From Chlamydiota bacterium (GTDB lineage: Bacteria; Chlamydiota; Chlamydiia; Chlamydiales; JAAKFR01): a stretch of 51,387 bases of DNA. Within the stretch, counting starts at the first letter, position 1, and each line of letters begins with the position of its first letter. The stretch is taken from assembly GCA_013287335.1 (NCBI GenBank), contig JABDDZ010000005.1, positions 75 to 51,461 of the forward strand. Reading direction: 5' to 3'. The notes below the pieces were generated by a model that searched no databases, was not told where the DNA came from, and worked only from the letters and a program-made list of their open reading frames with translations. Shown piece after piece: positions 34,296-42,323 of the stretch. The position numbers were made by a program, and so were the translations under genes.

Positions 34296-36447
34296 TCTCG
34301 ATGAGTTGCAAGTAAAGTCCAGATTGGCTTTTTAATTCTCTATGTGTCCCCCGCTGCACCACCTTCCCCTTCTCTAAAACGAGGATCTCATCGCAATCCT
34401 GAATCGTGCTGAGTCGATGGGCAATCATCACAGCTCCGCACCCTTTTCGCCTGATCTTATCTGAGATCTCTCTTTCGGTTTCAGAATCGAGAGCGCTAGT
34501 TGCTTCATCCATAATGAGAAGGCTGGGAGAATAAAGGATCGCCCTTGCAATCTCTAGCCGCTGCCTTTGACCACCACTTAAGTTTTTTCCCCCCTCGGCC
34601 AGAATATTCTCATACCCCTTCTCTCGCAGCATGATCTCATCATGGATCACGCTATCAATCGCTGCTTTGATCACCATCTCTTCTGTGACAGTGCTATCCC
34701 AGAGAGTGATATTATCGCGTATGCTTCCTGAAAAGAGGAGGATCTCCTGGTCGACATATCCAATCGAGCGATAAAAGACCTCTGCTGGCACCTCTTTTAA
34801 AGGCTTGCCATCATAGAGAATCTCCCCTTCCCAAGGTTTAAATAAACCGGCGGCGAGCTTGGAAATCGTCGATTTTCCACAACCGCTTGGCCCCACAAGA
34901 GCAAGCCTCTTTCCCGGTTCGATTCTAAAGGAGAGCTTCTCGATTAAAGGAGGGGCTAAGGGGCTATAGCCAAAGGTCACATTTCGAAACTCTAAATACC
35001 CTTCTAATTTGAGAGATGAGGTAGGTAAGAGAGGAGCTCGCCCCTGGTAGATTGGATCGATTTTATTTTCCAATACATCATTGAGCCTTCCAATATCGGC
35101 TTTAATATTCTGCATGGTCTGCCCAAAGCTTATAAAGCGTCCGATAGGAGTTAGAAAACCTACCATGAGAATTTGTAGGGCGATTAACATTCCAAATGTG
35201 AGTTTCCCCTCCATAACCCTTAAGCTTCCAATCGCAAGAAGTGCTGCGATGGATAGGGCCTGCAAAAGAACAGGGGCCGTTCCCAAAATGGTGTCTTTTT
35301 TACTGATCTCCTGCTGGGCATTGATATTTTTTGTAAAATAGCCTGCATAACGAGCAAAAGCATCTGACTCAATCCCAATAGCTTTAATCGTTTCCATCTG
35401 CTGAAGGGCGCTGATTGAGTTTCCTATCCACTTCCCCATCTCCTGCTGCCACCGTGCGTAAGCATCTTTGCGAGAGCGTTGAATCCAGAGAAAAATCCCT
35501 ATGTTAGCGAGGGCAGCGACAAATCCGATACTCCCTATTAATAGGTCGTATTGGAGCATAATAATGCCATAGAAGATGACTAAAAAAAGATCGATGCAGG
35601 TTGTGGCAAGGGGCCCTGTCATCTGCTCAGCAACCTGGTTGTTTAAAGTGGAGCGGTAGGCTATTTCACCAGGGAACCGCTGGGTGTAAAAAGCGATGGG
35701 AAGGCGTAGGGTATGCCAGAGAAATTGACTCGCAAATTGAATAGCAAGGCGTCCATTTAATCTATTGAGGAAATAGTTTTGAAGCCATGTTAACACACCG
35801 CCAATGGAGGCAATGAGTAGAATGCTAATCAAGAAAATCCAGCTGAGCGCAGATATATGGGAAAGCAGGATGCGATCTACAAAGATCCGGGAGAGGGCAG
35901 GAAGCGCTAAACCAGGTAGAAGGAGGCATAAACCTGCTAGCAAAAGATAGAAAAGAGGGAGAGGAACTTTGTTGAGACGTTCGAAGAGCTCTTTTTTAAG
36001 GCTGAGAGGCTTTCCTCCCTCTTTGAATGCAACAGTTGGTGTAAACATTAGAAGAATTCCGCTATACCCATCATCGAGTTCTTCATAGGTGATAGTGCGG
36101 GGACCAACGGCCGGATCATTGATATAGACACCCTTCTTTCCAAAACCTTCGATGACTATAAAATGATTGTATTCCCAAACGATCACTGCCGGAGAGTCGA
36201 GCGAGTAGAGCTCCTCGGTTGTTTTTTTGAATCCCCTTCCTTCTAACCCGTAGCTTCTAGCGGCTTTTACCATGTTTAGGGCATTGCTGCCATCTCTTGA
36301 AACGCCGCAATCGAGCCTGAGCTTTTCTAGAGGGATAAAACGCCCATAATATCCCAGGATGATGCTAAGGCACGCCGCGCCGCATTCAACGGCCTCCATC
36401 TGAATAACAGTCGGTGTTTTTTTTCTCCAAAACTTGATATCTATCAT
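34282..36447 (-). CDS. NHLM-type ABC transporter with C39 leader peptidase
   Basis: The 721-residue protein begins with a C39 cysteine peptidase domain (residues 10-135): catalytic Cys22 in VECGAAC, His95 in NHFIVIE and Asp111 in INDP. Six transmembrane helices follow (about 165-450), then an ATPase with Walker A GPSGCGKST, signature LSGGQRQR and LLIMDEATSALD. Such proteins cut the leader after a Gly-Gly or Gly-Ala type site and export the core peptide. It starts within the HlyD gene end (4-base overlap), so the three export genes are one minus-strand operon. Confidence 0.93.
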   Translation of the reverse strand: MIDIKFWRKKTPTVIQMEAVECGAACLSIILGYYGRFIPLEKLRLDCGVSRDGSNALNMVKAARSYGLEGRGFKKTTEELYSLDSPAVIVWEYNHFIVIEGFGKKGVYINDPAVGPRTITYEELDDGYSGILLMFTPTVAFKEGGKPLSLKKELFERLNKVPLPLFYLLLAGLCLLLPGLALPALSRIFVDRILLSHISALSWIFLISILLIASIGGVLTWLQNYFLNRLNGRLAIQFASQFLWHTLRLPIAFYTQRFPGEIAYRSTLNNQVAEQMTGPLATTCIDLFLVIFYGIIMLQYDLLIGSIGFVAALANIGIFLWIQRSRKDAYARWQQEMGKWIGNSISALQQMETIKAIGIESDAFARYAGYFTKNINAQQEISKKDTILGTAPVLLQALSIAALLAIGSLRVMEGKLTFGMLIALQILMVGFLTPIGRFISFGQTMQNIKADIGRLNDVLENKIDPIYQGRAPLLPTSSLKLEGYLEFRNVTFGYSPLAPPLIEKLSFRIEPGKRLALVGPSGCGKSTISKLAAGLFKPWEGEILYDGKPLKEVPAEVFYRSIGYVDQEILLFSGSIRDNITLWDSTVTEEMVIKAAIDSVIHDEIMLREKGYENILAEGGKNLSGGQRQRLEIARAILYSPSLLIMDEATSALDSETEREISDKIRRKGCGAVMIAHRLSTIQDCDEILVLEKGKVVQRGTHRELKSQSGLYLQLIESENV

Positions 36448-37274
36448 TTAGCACCGAAAGGAATGATATATGTGATGGGTCTCTTCTCTTCGAGAAAGAC
36501 CTCTATCTGGGCAATAGATCCTGGAAGAATCGGATAAGGGGGCCCCCTGCCCGTCGTCCACTGATACCCCGATTGCGTTGCTTTATCAAGCAACGGCTCA
36601 ATGACCACGACAACCGGCGCCTCTCCTTTTGTTAAATACTCTCGGAGCTTTTCTGAGGGAATACTTTTTACAATGGCGCCCTGTGAACTGGCCGCATAGG
36701 GAAGAATTTCTAGTACGACTCCCTCCATTTTTCCATAAATTTCCGATCTTACAGCTTCAAACATAATATGTGCCCGCATTCCTGGCTTGATCTGATCTCC
36801 TTTTTCGATCGAGAAAAAACTATAGACACGATCCCTCTCTTCATTCTGAGTCATTTGAAACCAGATCAGATTTTTACCAAAAGCTAAGCCTTCGCCCCGC
36901 AGCACGTTGACCATTAAAACCCTTCCATTGGCGGGGGCGTAGATAATCCTGCTCTCATCGCTGCCAATCGCTTTAATTTTTACAAGGGGGGCCTTAGCTT
37001 TGACATACTCCCCTATCGTTACAAAGACCTCCTCTACCACTCCTTCCGATTGGCTTTGGATCAATTCGATAGATCTAGGGTCAAAGAAAATACCTGATCC
37101 CTCTGCGGTCATAGGGAGCTTTCCAAAAAAAGACCAGAAAATGATCCCTATAATGATAAGAAAGAGTGTTAATAGAGCGATCCAGCCGGGAGGACGGATA
37201 ATTACGAGAAGACGGTCGAGCTGCTCAGGAGAAGAGAGTCTTTCTAATGATTTTTTTCTTGCATCATCTCTCAT
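36444..37274 (-). CDS. HlyD-like NHLM secretion (membrane fusion) protein, short form
   Basis: About 276 residues from the ATG at 37274, which has GGGAG just upstream; a TTG at 37340 would extend it by 22 residues. The start RKKSLERLSSPEQLDRL is the hallmark N-terminus of NHLM secretion proteins. One transmembrane helix follows (about 33-53), then a split lipoyl-like domain whose halves (VEEVFVTIGEYVKA and IIYAPANGRVLMV) are nearly adjacent. The usual long coiled-coil hairpin between them is absent, making the protein clearly shorter than the family norm (about 400). The C-terminal beta-barrel region ends with ITYIIPFG. Confidence 0.85.
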   Translation of the reverse strand: MRDDARKKSLERLSSPEQLDRLLVIIRPPGWIALLTLFLIIIGIIFWSFFGKLPMTAEGSGIFFDPRSIELIQSQSEGVVEEVFVTIGEYVKAKAPLVKIKAIGSDESRIIYAPANGRVLMVNVLRGEGLAFGKNLIWFQMTQNEERDRVYSFFSIEKGDQIKPGMRAHIMFEAVRSEIYGKMEGVVLEILPYAASSQGAIVKSIPSEKLREYLTKGEAPVVVVIEPLLDKATQSGYQWTTGRGPPYPILPGSIAQIEVFLEEKRPITYIIPFGAK

Positions 37275-37420
37275 CTGCTCCCAAAAAGCTATCCTAGTTT
37301 GATCAAGCAAATCTCTACCATAGCAGAAAAAAATCCTCAATAAAAAAATAGTAGAAAATATTTATTTTAAAAAATGTGCCATTTTCATTATGAACCAAAA
37401 AGAACCACAGGAGGTGGCAA

Positions 37421-37702
37421 ATGGTACAAAAAAAAGAAGATTTCCAAAAAAAATGGGCGAAAGTTGTAGCTAAAGCGTGGAGCGACCCTGCTTTTAAAAA
37501 GCGCCTTTTGGAGAATCCAAAAGAGATCCTAGAATCTAATGGTCTCGAGATTCCAGAAGGAACTCGCCTTGTCATAAACGAAAACACAAAAACTAACTTT
37601 TATTTAACCCTGCCTGAGAAGCCAAAAGGAGAGCTTTCCGAAGAGAAGCTTCAGGAAATAGCTGCCGGGCATCCAGGACCCTCCTCATTTGGCGGTGGTT
37701 GA
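37421..37702 (+). CDS. NHLP-family TOMM precursor peptide 1
   Basis: The 93-residue precursor has a leader of nitrile-hydratase-alpha type (NHLP family): EDFQKKWAKVVAKAW, DPAFKKRLLENP, and YLTLPEKP. It ends with the short putative cleavage region EIAAG (residues 79-83) and a 10-residue core HPGPSSFGGG. The core has two serines but no cysteine or threonine, so only oxazoline/oxazole formation is possible. A very strong ribosome-binding site (AGGAGGTGG) lies 5 bases ahead. It is the first gene of the plus-strand biosynthetic operon and is divergent from the export operon. Confidence 0.92.
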   Translation: MVQKKEDFQKKWAKVVAKAWSDPAFKKRLLENPKEILESNGLEIPEGTRLVINENTKTNFYLTLPEKPKGELSEEKLQEIAAGHPGPSSFGGG

Positions 37703-37735
37703 GAATACGAATAAAACTTTACGGGAGGTGAAATC

Positions 37736-38017
37736 ATGGTACAAAAAAATGAAGATTTTCAAAAAAAATGGGCGAAAGTTGTAGCTAAAGCGTGGAGCGA
37801 TCCTGCTTTTAAGAAGCGCCTTTTGGAGAATCCAAAGGAAACTCTGGAATCTAATGGCCTCAAGCTCTCCCCAGGCACTAAGCTGGTTGTAAATGAAAAT
37901 ACAAAAAATACGTTGTATTTAACTTTACCAGAGAAACCCCAAGGTGAGCTTTTAGAAGAAAACCTCCTGGACATTGCTGCAGGAGGGTGCTCTTGCACAA
38001 TTCATCATTCGCTTTAA
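37736..38017 (+). CDS. NHLP-family TOMM precursor peptide 2
   Basis: The 93-residue precursor has exactly the same length as peptide 1. The first 41 residues differ at only two positions (5 and 36), and the DNA is nearly identical there, so this is a recent tandem duplication. The leader ends DIAAGG (residues 79-84), a Gly-Gly site fitting the C39 peptidase. The predicted core is CSCTIHHSL, with four consecutive heterocyclisable residues (Cys, Ser, Cys, Thr) and a further Ser. GGGAGGTG is the ribosome-binding site. It is followed after 27 bases by the cyclodehydratase gene. Confidence 0.94.
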   Translation: MVQKNEDFQKKWAKVVAKAWSDPAFKKRLLENPKETLESNGLKLSPGTKLVVNENTKNTLYLTLPEKPQGELLEENLLDIAAGGCSCTIHHSL

Positions 38018-38044
38018 AACCGGAAAAGAAGCAGGTTTATTGGA

Positions 38045-40291
38045 ATGTCGATTGAGCACCTTTCCCTATCAGTTGTTGACGGAATGGGGAAACTACAGTG
38101 GAATCCTGCTTACTGCGTTGAAGTTCTAGATAATGAAAGAGTATTTCTCTATTCAGAATGTAAGAAAACTATTTTAAAGGGCGAGGTGCTTTGTGTCCTC
38201 GCCCCTCTTTTATTGTCTGGAGAATTTTCTGCTGATGAGCTAGCTGCAAAATTGGAAGGGGAAATCGAGACAACAAGAGTCTACTATACTCTTTCCCAAT
38301 TGGAAGAGAAAAAGCTGATCCAAACAAATAGTCGACTTCTTTCACCTGAACTAGCAGCTTATTGCGGATTATTGGATGTATCTGAAGAGGCCGCTTTTGC
38401 TAATCTAAAAGCTGTTAGAGTCTTTTTACAAGGAGAGGACGGCTTTAAATCTTTGCTTGCGAGACTATCTATTCAGCTTGTCGACGATATGACCCAAGCT
38501 GATTTTTCTATTGTATGCGTCCATGATTATCTACAATTAGAAGCATTCCGCCCTATTAATAAGCCCTGGTTGATTTGTAGACCTTATGGGAGTGAAATTT
38601 GGATAGGCCCATTCTTTGACCCAAGTAAAAAAGCGTGTTATGAATGTCTCGTAAAATCATTAAATATTAATCGTTTAGAAGAATCTTATCTTCAGCATAA
38701 ACAGAATCGAGAGAGTTTTTGTCCCCCCTTCCATGCAATGCTAGAGACCACAAGGCAGTTGGCCTGGAATTTAACCGCTATAGAGGTATTTAAGCGGATC
38801 ATTTTAGGGAAAAGCGCGCATTTGGAAGGAAGAATACAGACGTTTAACACAATCGATTTAAACATGAGAGAACATCTCTTGATTAACTATCCCACTTGTA
38901 GATGCTGCGGGGATCCTCAAGTCTCGCATAAATCCTCTTCTATTACCCTTGAGAAAAGAAAAAAAGAAGAGGATTTTCGCTCTCTTTCGCCTGAGGAGAC
39001 GGTCAAGAAATTTGAGCCATATATCAGCCCTATCATTGGTGTTGTCAAATATTTGAAACCGAGTTCTCACAACTCCCCCATCCATGTTTATTACAGTGGT
39101 TCTAATTGCGGTCTTCCCGATTTTCAAAAGGGCCATAATATGAACACATTCCGAATGGCAACCGGGGGAAAAGGAGTATCAGAGGTTGCTGCAAAAGCCA
39201 GTGGACTCTGCGAAGCTCTGGAACGCTCATCAGGTTTTTTTCAAGGAGATGAAGAGATAATTTATGCTTCTTTTAAACAACTAGAAAAGGAGGCCATTCA
39301 CCCTGCAAAAGTCTCCTTATTTAGCGAGAGGCAGTATAAAAACCGAGAAAAGCTCAATGCAGAATCCCATTCTTTTTGGAAAATCCCTATTCCACTTTCA
39401 GATGAAAAGGTGATTGCTTGGACGCCTGTTTTCTCGTTAACTGAAAACAGAATAAAATATTATCCAACCGATTGCTGTTATTACGGAGTCCCTGAACAGA
39501 AGAGTAAACGGAAAGGTCATTGCGATTCAAATGGATGCGCTGCCGGTAATTATTTAGAAGAGGCCATTTTGCAGGGCTTTTTAGAACTTGTAGAAAGAGA
39601 TAGCGTCGCTATTTGGTGGTATAACCGTCTTACTGCTCCATCAGTTGATTTAGCCAGTTTTCAAATACCGTATATAGAGAGTTTATTGCAGGAATATGCT
39701 TTGCGCAATCGGGAAGTTTGGGTTTTAGATATTACAACCGATTTAGGAATTCCAACCTTTGCAGCCCTTTCCAGGCTTAAAGATAAACAGGAAGAGAATA
39801 TTTTTATAGGTTTTGGAGCCCATTTAGAGGCCGAAATTGCCATTTTGCGTAGCTTAACAGAGATGAATCAATTTTTAGACTCATCTCCTTTTTGGCAAGA
39901 GAGCCATTTTGGAGAGGGAAAGCAGGATTTCATTGATAAAAAAATTATCTCTGATTGGTTTAAGAGCACAAAAGTCAAAGATCATGCCTACTTGAGAAAT
40001 GCGTTGCCGATTAAAAAAGCTACAGAATATCCAAAGTGGAAAACCTCTGATCTTTTGGAAGATATTAACTATTGTCGAAGAGTTGTCGAAAGCCGTGGCA
40101 TGGAATTTTTGGTGCTGGATCAGACCCGCAGTGAGATTGGTTTGAGTGTAGTGCGTGTAATTGTTCCAGGCCTGCGTCATTTTTGGCCCAGGTTTGCGGA
40201 GGGACGCCTTTACGATGTTCCTGTTAAAATGCAAAAGTTGAAAGCTCCATTAAAAGAAACTGACCTCAATCCTATCGGCATGTTTTTATAA
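38045..40291 (+). CDS. TOMM cyclodehydratase, fused leader-binding (E1-like) and YcaO domains
   Basis: The 748-residue protein carries two parts. Residues 1-300 form an ocin-ThiF-like, leader-binding E1-type domain with a structural zinc site of two C-x2-C pairs (Cys198/201 and Cys285/288). Residues about 365-740 form a YcaO domain, with ATP-binding acidic residues in EVAAKASGLCEALER (around 380-393) and in SNGCAAGN to ELVERDS (495-520). It activates amide carbonyls with ATP so that Cys, Ser or Thr side chains cyclise to thiazolines and oxazolines. The C-terminus ends NPIGMFL instead of the usual PxPxP tail. The next gene starts one base after the stop. Confidence 0.94.
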   Translation: MSIEHLSLSVVDGMGKLQWNPAYCVEVLDNERVFLYSECKKTILKGEVLCVLAPLLLSGEFSADELAAKLEGEIETTRVYYTLSQLEEKKLIQTNSRLLSPELAAYCGLLDVSEEAAFANLKAVRVFLQGEDGFKSLLARLSIQLVDDMTQADFSIVCVHDYLQLEAFRPINKPWLICRPYGSEIWIGPFFDPSKKACYECLVKSLNINRLEESYLQHKQNRESFCPPFHAMLETTRQLAWNLTAIEVFKRIILGKSAHLEGRIQTFNTIDLNMREHLLINYPTCRCCGDPQVSHKSSSITLEKRKKEEDFRSLSPEETVKKFEPYISPIIGVVKYLKPSSHNSPIHVYYSGSNCGLPDFQKGHNMNTFRMATGGKGVSEVAAKASGLCEALERSSGFFQGDEEIIYASFKQLEKEAIHPAKVSLFSERQYKNREKLNAESHSFWKIPIPLSDEKVIAWTPVFSLTENRIKYYPTDCCYYGVPEQKSKRKGHCDSNGCAAGNYLEEAILQGFLELVERDSVAIWWYNRLTAPSVDLASFQIPYIESLLQEYALRNREVWVLDITTDLGIPTFAALSRLKDKQEENIFIGFGAHLEAEIAILRSLTEMNQFLDSSPFWQESHFGEGKQDFIDKKIISDWFKSTKVKDHAYLRNALPIKKATEYPKWKTSDLLEDINYCRRVVESRGMEFLVLDQTRSEIGLSVVRVIVPGLRHFWPRFAEGRLYDVPVKMQKLKAPLKETDLNPIGMFL

Positions 40292-40292
40292 A

Positions 40293-41588
40293 ATGCGTCT
40301 TAAATTAATCCCTGAAGCAATTTTAAAAAAAGAAGGTGTGGAAACTTCTACTATCTCTTTGAAATTCAATCATCTAACTCCAGCAGTCTATCAAGCGCTT
40401 CAGACTCTCGAAGAGGAACCTCACTTTGAAGATATTGAAGAACTAAGCTGCTACTACTACTATCTTGATCTACTTAAAAAACACGGACTTATAATTTATA
40501 GAACTCCTTTGATTGAGCTTGTTCCTCTTAATGCAAACTTCTTGCATGAAGAGAGTCCTGAAGGAGCCTACCAGCTTTCCCGCTTTGCCCTATGTCGCTC
40601 CGATAATGGAGAGCTCATCATTGAAACCCCTCTTAGCCCTCTTCGTGTGCATCTTTATAACCCTGATGCTCTCCCCTTTTTTTTCGCTCTTAGAAAACCT
40701 CTGACTCTAGAAGAGATTTTAAAAGAGTTTCTCCACTTACCTGCAGAGGGTGTCAAAGAAACGTTCTCTCTGCTCGTTTCGGCAAAGATCTTAACTAATG
40801 GGGAAGAATCTCCCAATTCAAGGCAGTGGGAATTTCATGATCTTTTTTTTCACTCTCGAAGTCGAGAAGGACGACATAATGCCCCCATTGGCGGGACTTT
40901 TCGCTTTAAAGGAGCTATTCCCTCTCAACCTGCTATCAAACCCTGCACGCAGAAAGGCATTATCGAACTGCAGAAACCGGAAAAAACGTTAACCTTCTCC
41001 ATCGAGGAGGCTATTTTACAACGAAAATCGATTCGAAAACATGGCGAGAAACCCATTACTTTGCAGCAACTCGAAGAGTTTCTTTACCGATGTGCGCGTG
41101 TAAAAAAACTCTTCATTAGAGAGGAGGAAGAGTTTACTTCCCGCCCCTATCCTGGTGGCGGATCCCTTTACGAATTCGAGCTTTATTTAGTGGTCTACAA
41201 TTGCGAAGGGATAAAGCAGGGAGTCTATCATTATCATCCGCTTGCGCATCAACTATGCAATGTATCAGAATTTAATAGCTTAGCCGAAAAGTTATTACAT
41301 GATGCCAAACGTTCATCTGCAAAAGAAGAATATCCACAAGTATTGATTGTTGTAAGCGCTCGTTTCCAAAGAGTCTTCTGGAAATACCAATCGATGGCTT
41401 ATGCTTTGATTTTAAAAGATTTAGGAGTTCTTATTCAAACCATGTACCTCGTGGCGACAGCAATGGAGTTAGCCCCTTGTGCGATCGGATCTGGGAACTC
41501 AGATCTCTTTTGCGAACTAATAGGGACAAACTACCTTGAAGAGAGCAGCGTCGGAGAGTTTATGCTCGGCTCCCTCCCCGTTGCCTAA
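40293..41588 (+). CDS. SagB-type azoline dehydrogenase
   Basis: The 431-residue protein has an N-terminal variable half (1-225) and a C-terminal nitroreductase-like FMN domain typical of SagB: AILQRKSIRKHG, RPYPGGGSLYEFELYLVVYN, YHYHPLAHQL, KYQSMAYALILKDLGVLIQ, and ELAPCAIGSG. It oxidises azolines made by the YcaO protein to aromatic thiazoles or oxazoles. The Lys and Tyr of the KYQS-MAYAL segment correspond to the conserved catalytic region of this family. Its ATG follows the YcaO stop by one base, so translation is coupled. It is the last gene of the biosynthetic operon. Confidence 0.92.
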   Translation: MRLKLIPEAILKKEGVETSTISLKFNHLTPAVYQALQTLEEEPHFEDIEELSCYYYYLDLLKKHGLIIYRTPLIELVPLNANFLHEESPEGAYQLSRFALCRSDNGELIIETPLSPLRVHLYNPDALPFFFALRKPLTLEEILKEFLHLPAEGVKETFSLLVSAKILTNGEESPNSRQWEFHDLFFHSRSREGRHNAPIGGTFRFKGAIPSQPAIKPCTQKGIIELQKPEKTLTFSIEEAILQRKSIRKHGEKPITLQQLEEFLYRCARVKKLFIREEEEFTSRPYPGGGSLYEFELYLVVYNCEGIKQGVYHYHPLAHQLCNVSEFNSLAEKLLHDAKRSSAKEEYPQVLIVVSARFQRVFWKYQSMAYALILKDLGVLIQTMYLVATAMELAPCAIGSGNSDLFCELIGTNYLEESSVGEFMLGSLPVA

Positions 41589-41602
41589 GTCAAAGCAAAT
41601 AC

Positions 41603-41620
41603 CCACCACAGAGAACACAG
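41603..41620 (+). repeat. CACAGAG-type intergenic repeat fragment
   Basis: An 18-base sequence CCACCACAGAGAACACAG lies in the 153-base gap between the dehydrogenase gene and maf. It is part of a family also seen at 48784-48809 and, in part, at 18184-18190. I see no other feature in this gap. Confidence 0.45.
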
Positions 41621-41741
41621 GCTAGGGCTCTATGGTGTATTTTTTATTTGCACCTTGAAGCCACTCCCTTTCTCTTGTTGAATTGTCGTGGAAATAAAGC
41701 CAAAACTCAGGTTAATATCTCTGCTTTGCATTGGTTAAAAC

Positions 41742-42323
41742 ATGCGTGTAATTTTAGGATCCTCTTCGCCGCGCAGAAAAGAGATCTTGGACTACTTCTC
41801 GCTTCCCTTCACCCAAATTCCCTCTGAATTTGATGAAGAGGCGGTCCCTTTTAATGGCGATCCCCTCGTCTATGCTATGACCCTTTCTGAGGGAAAGGCA
41901 AAAAATTTGGCACGCCGCTATCCCGATGCATGCATCCTCACAGCCGATACCATTGTTTTTCAAGATGGGAAGCTCTACTCAAAACCGGAAAACCAAAAAC
42001 AGGCTCTCCAATTTCTGACAGAACTTGCCGGAGGCTCTCATGAAGTCTATACCGCTGTCAGCCTCTTTTCTAAACAGGAGATCTTTTCTAAAGCAGAGAT
42101 GACCCGTGTCTTTTTTCATCCACTGACAGAAGCGCAGATTAAGCGCTACCACACGATCTTCTCCTGCACAGATAAAGCTGGGGGCTATGGAATACAGATG
42201 GCCGGTAGCATCATCGTAAAAAAGATAGAGGGCTGTTTTTACAATGTAATGGGTCTTCCAATCAATGTAGTTGCCTCCTTGCTAAAAAAAGTTGATATCG
42301 ATCTCTGGGACTATCTTCGATGA
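41742..42323 (+). CDS. maf: Maf-family nucleotide pyrophosphatase
   Basis: The 193-residue protein is of the Maf/YhdE type: it hydrolyses nucleoside triphosphates such as dTTP, UTP or modified nucleotides to monophosphates. The N-terminal GSSSPRRKEIL, the EFDEEAV block, catalytic Asp in LTADTIV, and the ending GCFYNVMGLP are clear. Which of the subfamilies (YhdE, YceF) it belongs to is not certain. The stop overlaps the next gene by 4 bases, so maf leads an operon with the HEAT protein and the LptD-like gene. The start lacks a strong Shine-Dalgarno. Confidence 0.94.
   Translation: MRVILGSSSPRRKEILDYFSLPFTQIPSEFDEEAVPFNGDPLVYAMTLSEGKAKNLARRYPDACILTADTIVFQDGKLYSKPENQKQALQFLTELAGGSHEVYTAVSLFSKQEIFSKAEMTRVFFHPLTEAQIKRYHTIFSCTDKAGGYGIQMAGSIIVKKIEGCFYNVMGLPINVVASLLKKVDIDLWDYLR

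Noticed and set aside
31404-37274. Export genes read as a type I multidrug or haemolysin system
   Set aside because: The C39 peptidase, the paired second ABC protein with a cNMP-like domain and the NHLM-type HlyD N-terminus next to NHLP precursors point to peptide export.
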